Positions 25,725 to 36,953 of a stretch of DNA of 45,850 nt are shown here, one piece after another. The stretch lies in assembly GCF_000259195.1 (NCBI RefSeq), contig NZ_JH650764.1:71090-116939 (forward strand), in the 5' to 3' direction. Positions within the stretch are counted from its first letter, which is position 1. Each line of letters starts with the position of its first letter. The notes below the pieces were generated by a model. The model saw nothing but the letters and a program-made list of their open reading frames with translations, did no database searches and was not told the origin of the DNA. Position numbers and translations under genes: made by a program. Origin of the DNA: Pseudomonas donghuensis. Lineage in GTDB: Bacteria > Pseudomonadota > Gammaproteobacteria > Pseudomonadales > Pseudomonadaceae.

Positions 25725-26333
25725 TCAGTTGGCTGGCAGTTGCAGCGGCGACTGCTGAGGCGTTTCGTCCTGGGCGCGGCGGGCCGCTTCGAGGGCATCG
25801 GCTTCGGCCTGGGCACGTTCATCAGCCTTTTGCTGCAGGCCTTCAAGCTGGCCAGGGGTCAGCAGTTGCAGGCGTACCAGCATGTTCTGCACCAGGTCGC
25901 GGCGCATTTCGTTCCGAGCTTGTGTGGCTTCCTGTTGCGAGCCGGTGATGTTGTTGCCGTCATGCACATAGATCTTGCGCACTTCGAGCTTGTCGTTGAG
26001 CAGGTTGGTGTTGTTGTGGCCTTCAATGCTGTAGCTCAGCACGGTGGTCAGCTCATACTCGGCCGAACGACCCGAACCTCCAGCATAGGTGGCTGCGCGT
26101 TGGGTTTCGGCTTCGTTGGTCAGAACCAGTTTGTAAGGCGCGCCGGCGTAGACGTTGACGCCGCTGCTCTGCAGGGCCTGGCGCAGTTGGACCACGGTAT
26201 CGCCGTAGGCGTTACGTGCACTCAGGTCCAGTTCCTTGATCGCCAGTTCACTGGTTCCGGTACCGCGCAGCTGGAAACCGCAGGCGCTGAGCATCACGGC
26301 CAGGCCCATTACCAGCAGATTGCGTTTGATCAT
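25725..26333 (-). CDS. lptE: LPS-assembly lipoprotein LptE
   Basis: Outer-membrane lipoprotein that plugs the LptD barrel for lipopolysaccharide insertion. The protein has 202 residues with lipobox LSAC (Cys18) followed by the family start GFQLRGTGTSELAIKELDL. The middle has EYELTTVLSYSIEGHN and the acidic C-terminal tail (about residues 165-200, rich in Glu, Ala and Gln) is typical of Pseudomonas LptE. It lies 66 bases downstream of leuS, with a GC-rich hairpin between them, and upstream of holA. Confidence 0.93.
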   Translation of the reverse strand: MIKRNLLVMGLAVMLSACGFQLRGTGTSELAIKELDLSARNAYGDTVVQLRQALQSSGVNVYAGAPYKLVLTNEAETQRAATYAGGSGRSAEYELTTVLSYSIEGHNNTNLLNDKLEVRKIYVHDGNNITGSQQEATQARNEMRRDLVQNMLVRLQLLTPGQLEGLQQKADERAQAEADALEAARRAQDETPQQSPLQLPAN

Positions 26334-26363
26334 GTTGTAGCTCCCTTGTGGGCCGATTCTGTG

Positions 26364-26392
26364 CGCCGGCCCGCATAATTGGCGGGCCGGCG
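26364..26392 (-). terminator. GC-rich hairpin between leuS and lptE
   Basis: Eleven-base perfect inverted repeat CGCCGGCCCGC (26364-26374) and GCGGGCCGGCG (26382-26392), 7-base loop. On the minus strand it begins 8 bases past the leuS stop. No U tract follows, so partial termination or processing between the two genes is more likely than a full stop. Confidence 0.5.
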
Positions 26393-26399
26393 TTTCCTG

Positions 26400-29561
<3,162 letters not shown>

Positions 29562-29617
29562 CCGTTCGGGTTTTTCCGGCGCAAAGCGGAGTGCGCCACC
29601 GAGTCAAAAACTTCACT

Positions 29618-29652
29618 GATCGGCACCTGACTATTGTTGCCAGGTGCCGATC
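29618..29652 (+). terminator. Strong hairpin upstream of ydcF
   Basis: Twelve-base perfect stem GATCGGCACCTG (29618-29629) with CAGGTGCCGATC (29641-29652), 11-base loop, then CTCTTA. It lies 56 bases after the preceding gene's stop. The 3' arm can alternatively pair with GCACCT (29665-29670); see the ydcF leader. Confidence 0.55.
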
Positions 29653-29665
29653 CTCTTAGGCTGCG

Positions 29666-29681
29666 CACCTCCAAGGAGGTG
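29666..29681 (+). promoter_or_regulatory. Shine-Dalgarno of ydcF within a perfect palindrome
   Basis: CACCTCC-AA-GGAGGTG: the AAGGAGGT ribosome-binding site of ydcF is paired with an anti-Shine-Dalgarno directly upstream; the GTG start follows 4 bases later (29686). In folded RNA the site would be partly hidden (5 bp with a 6-base loop). Confidence 0.6.
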
Positions 29682-29685
29682 TCCC

Positions 29686-30447
29686 GTGCCGATTCGTTAT
29701 CTCATCAAACAAATGATCATGCCGCCTGGCGTGCTGTTTCTGCTGCTGCTGGGCGCCTGGTGGCTGCGCAAATCCTGGCCGCGCTTGTCGAGGCTGTGTT
29801 TCGTCCTGGGTTTGGGCGGGTTGTGGCTGATGAGCCTGCCGGTCGTGGTGGAACAGGCTGCCCGGCAACTGGAAACCGAGCCGGCGCTGGCCACCAGCCA
29901 ATGGGCAGGGCTGGCCGAGCATGCCGATGCCATTGTCATTCTTGGCGCTGGTCGCGAACGCGGTGATCCGGCCTGGGATTCGCAGGATCAACCCACGGGC
30001 GTGGCCATGGAACGCATGCGCTACGCGGCGCAGTTGGCCAAGGCTTCGGGCTTGCCGGTACTGACCAGCGGCGGCCTGCACTACGGTACGCCGCCCAGCG
30101 AAGCGCAGTTGATGGCCGATTCCCTCCAGCGTGACCTGGGCGTGAGCGTACGCTGGAAAGAGGAGCGCAGCCGCACCACGTGGGAAAACGCGCAGATGAG
30201 CGCCGAGCTGTTGCAGCCCCTGGGGATCAAGCGCGTGGTGGTGGTGACCCAGGCCTGGCACATGCAGCGCTCGCGCTGGAGCTTCGAGCAGGCGGGTTTT
30301 GACGTAGTGACGGCGCCGGTGGGCTTTCTTGGTCGTGACCATGCCCGACCATTCGGTGGCTGGCTGCCGGAGGGCAAGTCGCTGTGGCAGAGCGGCCAAC
30401 TGCTCAACGAGGCAGTCGGCCTGCTCGGCTACAAAGTGTTCTACTAG
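29686..30447 (+). CDS. YdcF/ElyC-family (DUF218) membrane protein
   Basis: A 253-residue inner-membrane protein with two N-terminal hydrophobic segments (residues about 8-27 and 32-52) and a DUF218 domain: ADAIVILGAGRERGDPAWDS, VLTSGGLHYGTPPSEA, RTTWENAQMSAELL and VVVVTQAWHMQRSRWSFEQA with the conserved Glu and His. ElyC of E. coli is needed for envelope integrity and lipid-carrier use; the exact reaction is not known. The GTG start is chosen for the AAGGAGGT placed just before it. Its stop codon shares CTAG with the lnt stop on the other strand. Confidence 0.82.
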   Translation: MPIRYLIKQMIMPPGVLFLLLLGAWWLRKSWPRLSRLCFVLGLGGLWLMSLPVVVEQAARQLETEPALATSQWAGLAEHADAIVILGAGRERGDPAWDSQDQPTGVAMERMRYAAQLAKASGLPVLTSGGLHYGTPPSEAQLMADSLQRDLGVSVRWKEERSRTTWENAQMSAELLQPLGIKRVVVVTQAWHMQRSRWSFEQAGFDVVTAPVGFLGRDHARPFGGWLPEGKSLWQSGQLLNEAVGLLGYKVFY

Positions 30448-31961
30448 ACGGTCTTGGCCATCCGGCTGGCCAGCAGGGCCCAGCCCAGCAGCAGCGCGCA
30501 GAGGATCAGCAGTGGCCAGGAGCGCCATTGCAGGTACGGGGTGAGCTGCTGCATCGGCACTACCTCACCGTAGAGGATGCCGCGTTCGAACTGCGGGATC
30601 TGCGCAGTGATGCGGCCGAACGGGTCGATCAGGCCGGTGACGCCGTTGTTGGTGGCGCGGATCATCCAGCGTCCGGCTTCCAGGGCGCGCATCTGCGCCA
30701 TCTGCAGGTGCTGCAGGGGGCCGATCGAGGTACCGAACCAGGTGTCGTTGCTGATGGTCAGGAGAATGTCGCTGCGCGCCGCCAGGCTCGCCGCAAATTC
30801 CGGATAGACCACTTCGTAGCAGATGTACGGCGCGATCTGATAGCCCTTGGCCTGCAACAGCGGCTGGTCGGCCGGCCCGCGGGCAAAGTCCGACATCGGC
30901 AGGTCGAAGAAGGCAATCAGGCCACGGAGCATGTCCTGCAATGGCACGTACTCGCCAAACGGCACCAGTTTCTGCTTCAGGTAAGTGCCATCACCTTCGC
31001 CGGTCACGGTGATGCCGTTGTAATAGCGGCGTTGCTGGTGCACCACTTCGCGCACCGGCACGCCGGTGATCAAGGCCGTATTACGCTCGGCGGCGAAGTT
31101 GCCCATCATGTCCAGGTAGCCCTGGGCCTGATCCTTGAGGACCGGTACCGCGGTTTCTGGCCACACCAGCAGGTCGACCGGTTTGGAGCTGAAGCTCATG
31201 TCGCGGTACAGGGCCAACTGGGCGTTGACGTGTTCCGGGTTCCATTTCAGCTCCTGCTCGACGTTGCCTTGCAGGGCGGCCACGCTCAGCGGCTTGCCGG
31301 AAGGGCTGGTCCAGGCGTGGTTCTTCAGTGCCAGGCCGATCGCCCAGGGCGCCAGCAACAGCACGACGGCCACAGCCAGGAACGACTTGCGTGCCCGCAA
31401 GCGCGGCAGGTTGCACAGCAGTGCCGCGCACAGGGCCAGGCAGAACGAAATCAGCCACATGCCACCCAGCGGCGCCAGGCCCGAGAGCGGCCCGTCAAGC
31501 TGGCTGTAACCGGAGTACAGCCAGGGAAACCCGGTGAGGAACCAGCCGCGGAAGGCTTCCTGGCCGACCCACAACGCTGCGAAGCACAGGGCATCGGCCA
31601 GCGGCGCCTCGTTGCGCCGCAACCAGCGCGCCCAAAGCCAGGCGGGCAGGGCGAAGAACCAGGCAATGGCGGCAAAGAACGCCAGCAACAAGCCGGTAGC
31701 CAGCAACGGCGTGGCACCGCCATAGGTGTTGATACTGACGTAGATCCAGCTGGTGCCGGCGGCGTACAGGCCAAAGCCGAAGCACCAGCCGCGGCCCAGG
31801 GCCTGGCGTGGGCTGAGCTCGCGCAGGCCGAGGTAGAACAGGCCGGCCGCGAGCAAGGCCAGCGGCCAGATGTCGAACGGCGCCAGGGCCAGGGTGGTGA
31901 TTGCACCGGCCGCCACGGCCAGCAGGTTACCGGGCCAGCCGGGGCGGGTGATCCAGCGCAT
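30444..31961 (-). CDS. lnt: Apolipoprotein N-acyltransferase
   Basis: Adds the third acyl chain to lipoproteins in the inner membrane, required for their Lol export. The 505-residue protein has about six to seven hydrophobic segments in its first 200 residues, then a nitrilase-like periplasmic domain with the Glu-Lys-Cys triad: LLVWPETAVP, YLKQKLVPFGEY and IAPYICYEVVYPE. NDTWFGTSIGPLQHLQMAQM and ATNNGVTGLIDPFG are typical. A C-terminal membrane segment closes it. It follows corC by 8 bases and is the last gene of miaB-phoH-ybeY-corC-lnt, the E. coli order. Confidence 0.96.
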   Translation of the reverse strand: MRWITRPGWPGNLLAVAAGAITTLALAPFDIWPLALLAAGLFYLGLRELSPRQALGRGWCFGFGLYAAGTSWIYVSINTYGGATPLLATGLLLAFFAAIAWFFALPAWLWARWLRRNEAPLADALCFAALWVGQEAFRGWFLTGFPWLYSGYSQLDGPLSGLAPLGGMWLISFCLALCAALLCNLPRLRARKSFLAVAVVLLLAPWAIGLALKNHAWTSPSGKPLSVAALQGNVEQELKWNPEHVNAQLALYRDMSFSSKPVDLLVWPETAVPVLKDQAQGYLDMMGNFAAERNTALITGVPVREVVHQQRRYYNGITVTGEGDGTYLKQKLVPFGEYVPLQDMLRGLIAFFDLPMSDFARGPADQPLLQAKGYQIAPYICYEVVYPEFAASLAARSDILLTISNDTWFGTSIGPLQHLQMAQMRALEAGRWMIRATNNGVTGLIDPFGRITAQIPQFERGILYGEVVPMQQLTPYLQWRSWPLLILCALLLGWALLASRMAKTV

Positions 31962-31969
31962 GGGTGTCC

Positions 31970-32809
31970 TTAACGGGTGATAGGGGTTAGACGCAGCAGG
32001 TGAATCCGGCGGCTGTCGGCATTGAGGATGCGGAAACGGTACGGGCCGATCTCGGTGGTCTCGTTACGCTTGGGCAGGTGGCCGAAGGCACTCATGACCA
32101 GGCCGCCGACAGTGTCGAACTCGTCGTCGGAGAACTGGCTGTCGAAGAACTCGTTGAAGTTCTCGATCGGCGTCAGCGCCTTGATCAGGAAGTCGCCACT
32201 GGGCAGCGGCTTGATGTAGCTGTCTTCCTCGACGTCATGCTCGTCTTCGATGTCGCCGACGATCTGCTCGAGTACGTCTTCGATGGTCACCAGACCCGCC
32301 ACGCCGCCGTATTCGTCAATGACGATGGCCATGTGGTTGTGGTTGGCGCGAAATTCACGCAGCAGCACGTTCAGGCGCTTGGACTCGGGCACGAACGTGG
32401 CCGGGCGCAGCAGGTCCTTGATGTTGAAACTGTCGCCGTTCTCCTTGAGGATCAGCGGCAGCAGGTCCTTGGCCAGCAGCACGCCGAGCACGTCGTCGTG
32501 GCTTTCGCCAACGACCGGGTAGCGCGAGTGCGCGGCATCGATCACCGCCGGCAGGAACTCACGCGGCGACTGGGTCGCCTTGATGCTCATCATCTGCGAG
32601 CGCGGCACCATGATGTCGCGCACTTGCAGGTCGGCGACCTGGATGGCGCCCTCGACAATGGTCAGCGCCTCGCTGTCGAGCAGCTTGTTCTGATGGGCTT
32701 CGCGCAGCAGCTCAAGCAGCTCCTGACGGTTTTTCGGCTCGTGGGCAAAAGCCTGGGTCAGTTTGCCCAGCCAGGACTTTTGCCCGTTGCTCGATCGATC
32801 TTCGCTCAT
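31970..32809 (-). CDS. corC: CorC/YbeX-family CBS-domain protein
   Basis: A 279-residue cytoplasmic protein of the HlyC/CorC family. Two CBS domains span about 65-190 (VRDIMVPRSQMMSI, then VLLREFRANHNHMAIVIDEY with GGVAGLVTIEDVLEQIVGDI), and a C-terminal transporter-associated CorC_HlyC domain follows (about 205-275). There is no transmembrane segment, unlike CorB/CNNM. It is linked to magnesium/cobalt efflux, and YbeX has been tied to ribosome metabolism in E. coli, fitting the ybeY neighbour. The ATG at 32809 (MSEDRSSNGQKSW) matches known starts. Confidence 0.92.
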   Translation of the reverse strand: MSEDRSSNGQKSWLGKLTQAFAHEPKNRQELLELLREAHQNKLLDSEALTIVEGAIQVADLQVRDIMVPRSQMMSIKATQSPREFLPAVIDAAHSRYPVVGESHDDVLGVLLAKDLLPLILKENGDSFNIKDLLRPATFVPESKRLNVLLREFRANHNHMAIVIDEYGGVAGLVTIEDVLEQIVGDIEDEHDVEEDSYIKPLPSGDFLIKALTPIENFNEFFDSQFSDDEFDTVGGLVMSAFGHLPKRNETTEIGPYRFRILNADSRRIHLLRLTPITR

Positions 32810-32837
32810 GGCGGTTACTCGTGATCCTTTGCAGATA

Positions 32838-33311
32838 TCAGTGTTGAATGTCGTCGTGTTCGTCGTCGGCGTACGGGTCCGGATGACCCAGTTCGGCAAG
32901 CAACGTTCGTTCCAGTGCTTCCATTTCCTCGGCCTCATCGTCGTCGATGTGGTCGTAGCCCAGCAGGTGCAGGCAGCCGTGGATCACCAGGTGCGCCCAA
33001 TGGGCCTCCAGCGCCTTGCCCTGTTCGGCGGCTTCGCGCTCGACCACGGCGATGCAGATCACCAGGTCGCCCAACAGCGGGATGTCGAGCAGTTCATCAG
33101 GCACGTCGGCCGGGAAGGACAGCACGTTGGTGGCGTAGTCTTTGCTCCGCCAGGTGCGATTCAGTTCGCGGCCTTCGGCTTCATCGACCAGGCGAATGGT
33201 CAGCTCCGAGTCGGCCGTGCGCTGGCGCAAAGCCAGCTCACACCATTGGCGGAACTGTTGCTCGGTCGGGTGTGGTGCATCGCTTGCCAGTTGCAGATCG
33301 AGCTCAAGCAT
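32838..33311 (-). CDS. ybeY: Endoribonuclease YbeY, rRNA maturation factor
   Basis: Zinc-dependent endoribonuclease involved in 16S rRNA 3'-end maturation and ribosome quality control. The protein has 157 residues; the metal-binding motif [11 protein letters not shown] supplies His111, His115 and His121. [14 protein letters not shown] and [14 protein letters not shown] are further signatures. The ATG at 33311 overlaps the 3' end of the phoH gene by 8 bases, so translation is probably coupled. An open frame continues upstream inside phoH but is not used by homologues. Confidence 0.95.
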   Translation of the reverse strand: MLELDLQLASDAPHPTEQQFRQWCELALRQRTADSELTIRLVDEAEGRELNRTWRSKDYATNVLSFPADVPDELLDIPLLGDLVICIAVVEREAAEQGKALEAHWAHLVIHGCLHLLGYDHIDDDEAEEMEALERTLLAELGHPDPYADDEHDDIQH

Positions 33312-34305
33312 CGCGTTGTTTGCCTTCGGTCGGGTTCTGCTGCTGGCTGTCGAAGCGCTCGTAGGCCTCGACAATGCGCTGCACCAACGGGTGGCGGACC
33401 ACGTCCTTGGGCAGGAAGTGCGTGAAGCTGATGCCCGGCACGCCCTTGAGCACCTCGATAACGTGGGCCAGGCCCGACTTGGTGCCGCGTGGCAGGTCGA
33501 CCTGGGTGATGTCACCGGTGATCACGGCGGTGGAACCAAAACCGATACGGGTGAGGAACATCTTCATCTGCTCGACCGTGGTGTTCTGGCTCTCATCGAG
33601 GATGATGAAGCTGTTGTTCAGGGTGCGGCCACGCATGTAGGCCAGCGGGGCGATCTCGATCACCTGGCGCTCGATCAGCTTGGCCACGTGCTCGAAGCCG
33701 AGCATCTCGTACAGGGCGTCGTAGAGCGGGCGCAGGTACGGGTCGATCTTTTGTGCCAGGTCGCCGGGCAGGAAACCGAGCTTTTCGCCCGCCTCGACCG
33801 CCGGACGTACCAGCAGGATGCGCCGCACCTGTTCACGCTCCAGGGCGTCAACCGCGCAGGCCACGGCCAGGTAGGTCTTGCCGGTACCGGCCGGGCCGAT
33901 GCCGAAGTTGATGTCGTTGCCGAGGATTTCCTTCACATAGCGCTGCTGGTTCAGCCCGCGTGGACGAATCATGCCCTTGCGCGTGCGCAGGGAAACACTG
34001 ACTTCGTTGACAGCCGGGTTTTCCAGCTCTTCGACGGCCGATTCCTGCAGGTACAGGTGGACCATTTCCGGCGACAGCTCGGTGGCCTTGGCCTCGCGAT
34101 AGAGGCGGCGCAGCAGTTGTTCGGCAGAGGAGGTGTGTTTGGGTTCGCCGATCAGTTCGAACTGATTGCCGCGGTTGCGGATTTCGATGGCCAGGCGCTG
34201 TTCGATCAGGCGCAGATGCTCGTCGAACTGCCCGCACAGGTTGGCGAAGCGGTGGGCCTCGAAGGGCTCGAGGATGAAACGATGTGGTTCGATAGGTGCG
34301 TTCAA
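33304..34305 (-). CDS. ybeZ: PhoH-like ATPase (YbeZ)
   Basis: A 333-residue P-loop NTPase of the PhoH family, Walker A GPAGTGKT (137-144) and Walker [26 protein letters not shown] and [10 protein letters not shown] are helicase-like signatures. YbeZ partners with YbeY in RNA metabolism in E. coli. The N-terminal 80 residues resemble a KH-like region. The start is a TTG ([10 protein letters not shown]); I see no alternative ATG or GTG near it, and the ribosome-binding site is weak, so low or regulated production is possible. It overlaps ybeY by 8 bases. Confidence 0.93.
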   Translation of the reverse strand: MNAPIEPHRFILEPFEAHRFANLCGQFDEHLRLIEQRLAIEIRNRGNQFELIGEPKHTSSAEQLLRRLYREAKATELSPEMVHLYLQESAVEELENPAVNEVSVSLRTRKGMIRPRGLNQQRYVKEILGNDINFGIGPAGTGKTYLAVACAVDALEREQVRRILLVRPAVEAGEKLGFLPGDLAQKIDPYLRPLYDALYEMLGFEHVAKLIERQVIEIAPLAYMRGRTLNNSFIILDESQNTTVEQMKMFLTRIGFGSTAVITGDITQVDLPRGTKSGLAHVIEVLKGVPGISFTHFLPKDVVRHPLVQRIVEAYERFDSQQQNPTEGKQRDA

Positions 34306-34396
34306 GGTCGTTTTTCAGCCGCCCAACGGCAAAGGATATGGTCTCAAGGATAACCCTAGCCGCTGCAGGGCGAAAGCGCTGAAACGATCAAGGGTC

Positions 34397-34420
34397 GCCG
34401 GGCCTGTAACAAGGCCCGGC
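34397..34420 (-). terminator. Hairpin between miaB and phoH
   Basis: Nine-base perfect stem GCCGGGCCT (34397-34405) with AGGCCCGGC (34412-34420), 6-base loop, 8 bases past the miaB stop. No U tract follows, so it may attenuate rather than stop the transcript into phoH. Confidence 0.5.
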
Positions 34421-34428
34421 AGGTCAGC

Positions 34429-35757
34429 TCAATGGGCCAGCGAGCCGAACAGCGAGTGCGGGCGCGCATCGTCGATATGGATGTCGACGAACTGGCCGAT
34501 CAGCTTCGGATTGTCGCAGCGAAAGTTGACGATACGGTTATTCTCGGTGCGCCCCTGCAACTGGCCGGGGTCGCGGCGCGAGTAGTCGGTGACGAGAATG
34601 CGCTGAACGGTACCGACCATTTGTCGGCTGATCTCGAAGCCCTGGGTGTCGAGGCGATGTTGCAGGGCCTTGAGGCGCTCCTTTTTCAGCTCTTCCGGGG
34701 TTTCGTCCGGCAGGTCCGAGGCCGGGGTGCCCGGGCGCTGGCTGTAGACGAACGAGTAGGAAAAGTCGAAACCGACGTCGGCCACCAGCTTCATGGTTTG
34801 CTCGAAGTCTTTCTCGGTTTCGCCGGGGAAGCCGACGATGAAGTCCGAACTGATGCAGATGCCCGGCACTGCGGCCTTGAGTTTGCGCAGCTTGGACTTG
34901 TATTCGAGGATGGTGTGGTTGCGCTTCATCGCCGCCAGCACGCGGTCGGAGCCCGATTGCACCGGCAGGTGCAGGTGCTTGACCAGCTCCGGCACTTCGG
35001 CGTGGGCCTGGATCAGGCTGTCGGAAAACTCCAGCGGGTGCGAGGTGGTGTAGCGAATGCGATCGATGCCATCCACCGCCGCCACCACGCGGATCAGCTC
35101 GGCCAGGTCCGCCAGGCGCCCGTCGTGGGTCTGGCCACGGTAGCCGTTGACGTTCTGACCTAGCAGGGTGATTTCACGTACACCGTTCTCGGCCAGGTGG
35201 ATGACTTCGGCCAGCACATCGTCGAACGGTCGGCTGACTTCCTCGCCACGGGTGTAGGGCACCACGCAGAAGGTGCAGTACTTGCTGCAGCCTTCCATCA
35301 CCGAAACATAGGCGCTGGGGCCATCGATGCGCGGCTCGGGCAGGTGGTCGAATTTTTCGATTTCCGGGAACGACACGTCGACCTGGGGCAGGCGCGTGGT
35401 GCGCGCGGCGTCGATCATTTCCGGCAGGCGGTGCAGGGTCTGCGGGCCGAAGACCACGTCGACGTAAGGCGCGCGCTTGCGGATCGACTCGCCTTCCTGG
35501 CTGGCCACGCAGCCACCGACGGCGATGACCATGTCCGGGTTCAGGTCTTTGAGTTCACGCCAGCGGCCCAGCTGGGAATACACCCGGTCCTGGGCGCGCT
35601 CGCGGATCGAGCAGGTGTTGAGCAGGATGACGTCGGCGTCTTCGGCGCGGGCCGTGACTTCAAGGGCTTGATGTTCACCCAGCAGATCGACCATGCGCGA
35701 GCTGTCGTACTCGTTCATCTGGCAACCGTGGGTTTCGATGTAAAGCTTCTTGGCCAT
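34429..35757 (-). CDS. miaB: tRNA-2-methylthio-N6-dimethylallyladenosine synthase
   Basis: Radical-SAM methylthiotransferase that converts i6A37 to ms2i6A37 in tRNAs reading U-starting codons. The protein has 442 residues. The UPF0004 domain supplies Cys12, Cys49 and Cys83 for one cluster; the radical-SAM motif CSKYCTFC gives Cys157, 161 and 164. [13 protein letters not shown] and [19 protein letters not shown] follow, with a C-terminal TRAM domain (about 375-440). It heads the miaB-phoH-ybeY-corC-lnt unit and is divergent from the DUF1820 gene. Confidence 0.97.
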   Translation of the reverse strand: MAKKLYIETHGCQMNEYDSSRMVDLLGEHQALEVTARAEDADVILLNTCSIRERAQDRVYSQLGRWRELKDLNPDMVIAVGGCVASQEGESIRKRAPYVDVVFGPQTLHRLPEMIDAARTTRLPQVDVSFPEIEKFDHLPEPRIDGPSAYVSVMEGCSKYCTFCVVPYTRGEEVSRPFDDVLAEVIHLAENGVREITLLGQNVNGYRGQTHDGRLADLAELIRVVAAVDGIDRIRYTTSHPLEFSDSLIQAHAEVPELVKHLHLPVQSGSDRVLAAMKRNHTILEYKSKLRKLKAAVPGICISSDFIVGFPGETEKDFEQTMKLVADVGFDFSYSFVYSQRPGTPASDLPDETPEELKKERLKALQHRLDTQGFEISRQMVGTVQRILVTDYSRRDPGQLQGRTENNRIVNFRCDNPKLIGQFVDIHIDDARPHSLFGSLAH

Positions 35758-35789
35758 GGGAGATCATCTGGTAATTCGAAGAACCGCAC

Positions 35790-35795
35790 ATTATA
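35790..35795 (-). promoter_or_regulatory. Candidate -10 element for miaB
   Basis: In minus-strand sense TATAAT in CTTATAATGTG, 32 bases before the miaB ATG, in the divergent region shared with the DUF1820 gene. The -35 region is not convincing. Confidence 0.4.
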
Positions 35796-35887
35796 AGGGC
35801 CCGGGGCCGTGGATCCTAGCGTTGTCGGCCTGGTGCCTATGTTATAGTTTGCGACTTCTTTACCACCCGTGATTGTCCCCGCCCAAA

Positions 35888-36214
35888 ATGACCAAACGCG
35901 AAGCTCCGATCTACAAAGTGATCTTTCTCAACCAGGGCCAGGTGTACGAGATGTATGCCAAGCAGATCTATCAAAGCGATCTGTGGGGCTTTCTTGAAGT
36001 TGAAGAGTTTGTCTTTGGCGAGCGCACCCAGGTGGTGGTCGATCCGAGCGAAGAAAAGCTCAAGGCCCAGTTCGAAGGCGTGGTGCGCAGCTTTGTGCCG
36101 ATGCACTCGATCGTGCGCATCGATGAGGTCGAGCGTCTGGGCACGCCAAAGATCAGCGAGGCGCGCGGTACTGGCAATGTAATGCCGTTCCCGATGCCAA
36201 TGCCGGAAAAGTAA
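35888..36214 (+). CDS. DUF1820 family protein
   Basis: A 108-residue small protein beginning MTKREAPIYKVIFLNQGQVY, then EMYAKQIYQSDLWGFLEVEE and VVVDPSEEKLKAQFEGVVRS, with a C-terminal Pro/Met-rich tail. I recognise it as the DUF1820 family, found next to miaB in pseudomonads; no function is assigned. TATAGT at 35843 could be its -10. Its stop is 9 bases from that of the convergent Sel1 gene, with no clear terminator between. Confidence 0.85.
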   Translation: MTKREAPIYKVIFLNQGQVYEMYAKQIYQSDLWGFLEVEEFVFGERTQVVVDPSEEKLKAQFEGVVRSFVPMHSIVRIDEVERLGTPKISEARGTGNVMPFPMPMPEK

Positions 36215-36223
36215 GTACGGGTT

Positions 36224-36772
36224 TCAGGGCAGCGGCGAGAAGGGCGTGCGACCGTCGACGGTCTGTAGCTCCAGCAGGTATTTGCGAAAGATCTGCCCCA
36301 GCACCTGGGTCGCGATTTCCAGCTCGTCGCGCGGCATCTTGGCAGACACCTCGTCAGCCATGTCCAGTGCATCCTCGGCACCATTGACCGCTGCCATCTT
36401 CAGCAGGATGTAGGCCTGCACATTGTTGGCCGCCACACCTTCACCCTTGTAGAACATGGTGCCCAGACGGTATTGCGCCTCGGCGTGGCCTTGCAGCGAG
36501 GCTTGCTCGAAGTAGCTCAGGGCCTGGTTGAGGTCGCGTGGGGTGTTGGTGCCTTCGTAGTAGAACTCACCCAACTCGTACTGGGCTTGTGCATCCCCGG
36601 ACTTGGCCGCGTCCTGGCAGGCAGCGAGCGCTTGCGGCAGGTCTTCGGGCTGGGAATCGAGGGTGCAGCGGCCCGTCGCCGGAATCAGCAACGAGTTACC
36701 GCCTGCTGTGGCCAGCAGGGGCTGAAGAAGCAACAGGCAGCCCAGGGCGAGGGCGCGGCCGGTGCGGTTCAT
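36224..36772 (-). CDS. Secreted Sel1/TPR-repeat protein
   Basis: A 182-residue exported protein with a signal peptide (cleavage near LLATAGG, residues about 1-24). Residues about 35-130 hold Sel1-like repeats: DAQAQYELGEFYYEGTNTPR, DLNQALSYFEQASLQGHAEA and QYRLGTMFYKGEGVAANNVQ. The C-terminal part is helical. Sel1 proteins mediate protein-protein contacts; no partner is evident here. Two cysteines (CTLDSQ and AACQDA) may form a periplasmic disulfide. The ATG at 36772 has AGAGGTAAG upstream and fits the signal peptide better than an in-frame ATG 17 codons earlier. Confidence 0.8.
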   Translation of the reverse strand: MNRTGRALALGCLLLLQPLLATAGGNSLLIPATGRCTLDSQPEDLPQALAACQDAAKSGDAQAQYELGEFYYEGTNTPRDLNQALSYFEQASLQGHAEAQYRLGTMFYKGEGVAANNVQAYILLKMAAVNGAEDALDMADEVSAKMPRDELEIATQVLGQIFRKYLLELQTVDGRTPFSPLP

Positions 36773-36882
36773 GGGGATCGACTTACCTCTGCAAAGCTGC
36801 GGCCAAAGTGTCTGGTGGCACATTATGGGATAAGCAGCGCCTACCTTACAAAGTCTTTACTCGATTTTCTGCTTCCAAGGCA

Positions 36883-36944
36883 CCATCGCGGGGCAAGCCC
36901 GCTCCCACAATGATCACTGTGGGAGCGGGCTTGCCCCGCGATGG
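36883..36944. repeat. Perfect REP pair (27-bp inverted repeat) after hemL
   Basis: Arms 36883-36909 and 36918-36944 are exact 27-base reverse complements of the REP core TGTGGGAGCGGGCTTGCCCC, with an 8-base loop ATGATCAC. The right arm ends 9 bases from the hemL stop codon, so the hairpin should act as the hemL transcript end. The loop resembles the one at 3516-3524. Confidence 0.93.
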
Positions 36945-36953
36945 CTGCAAAAA

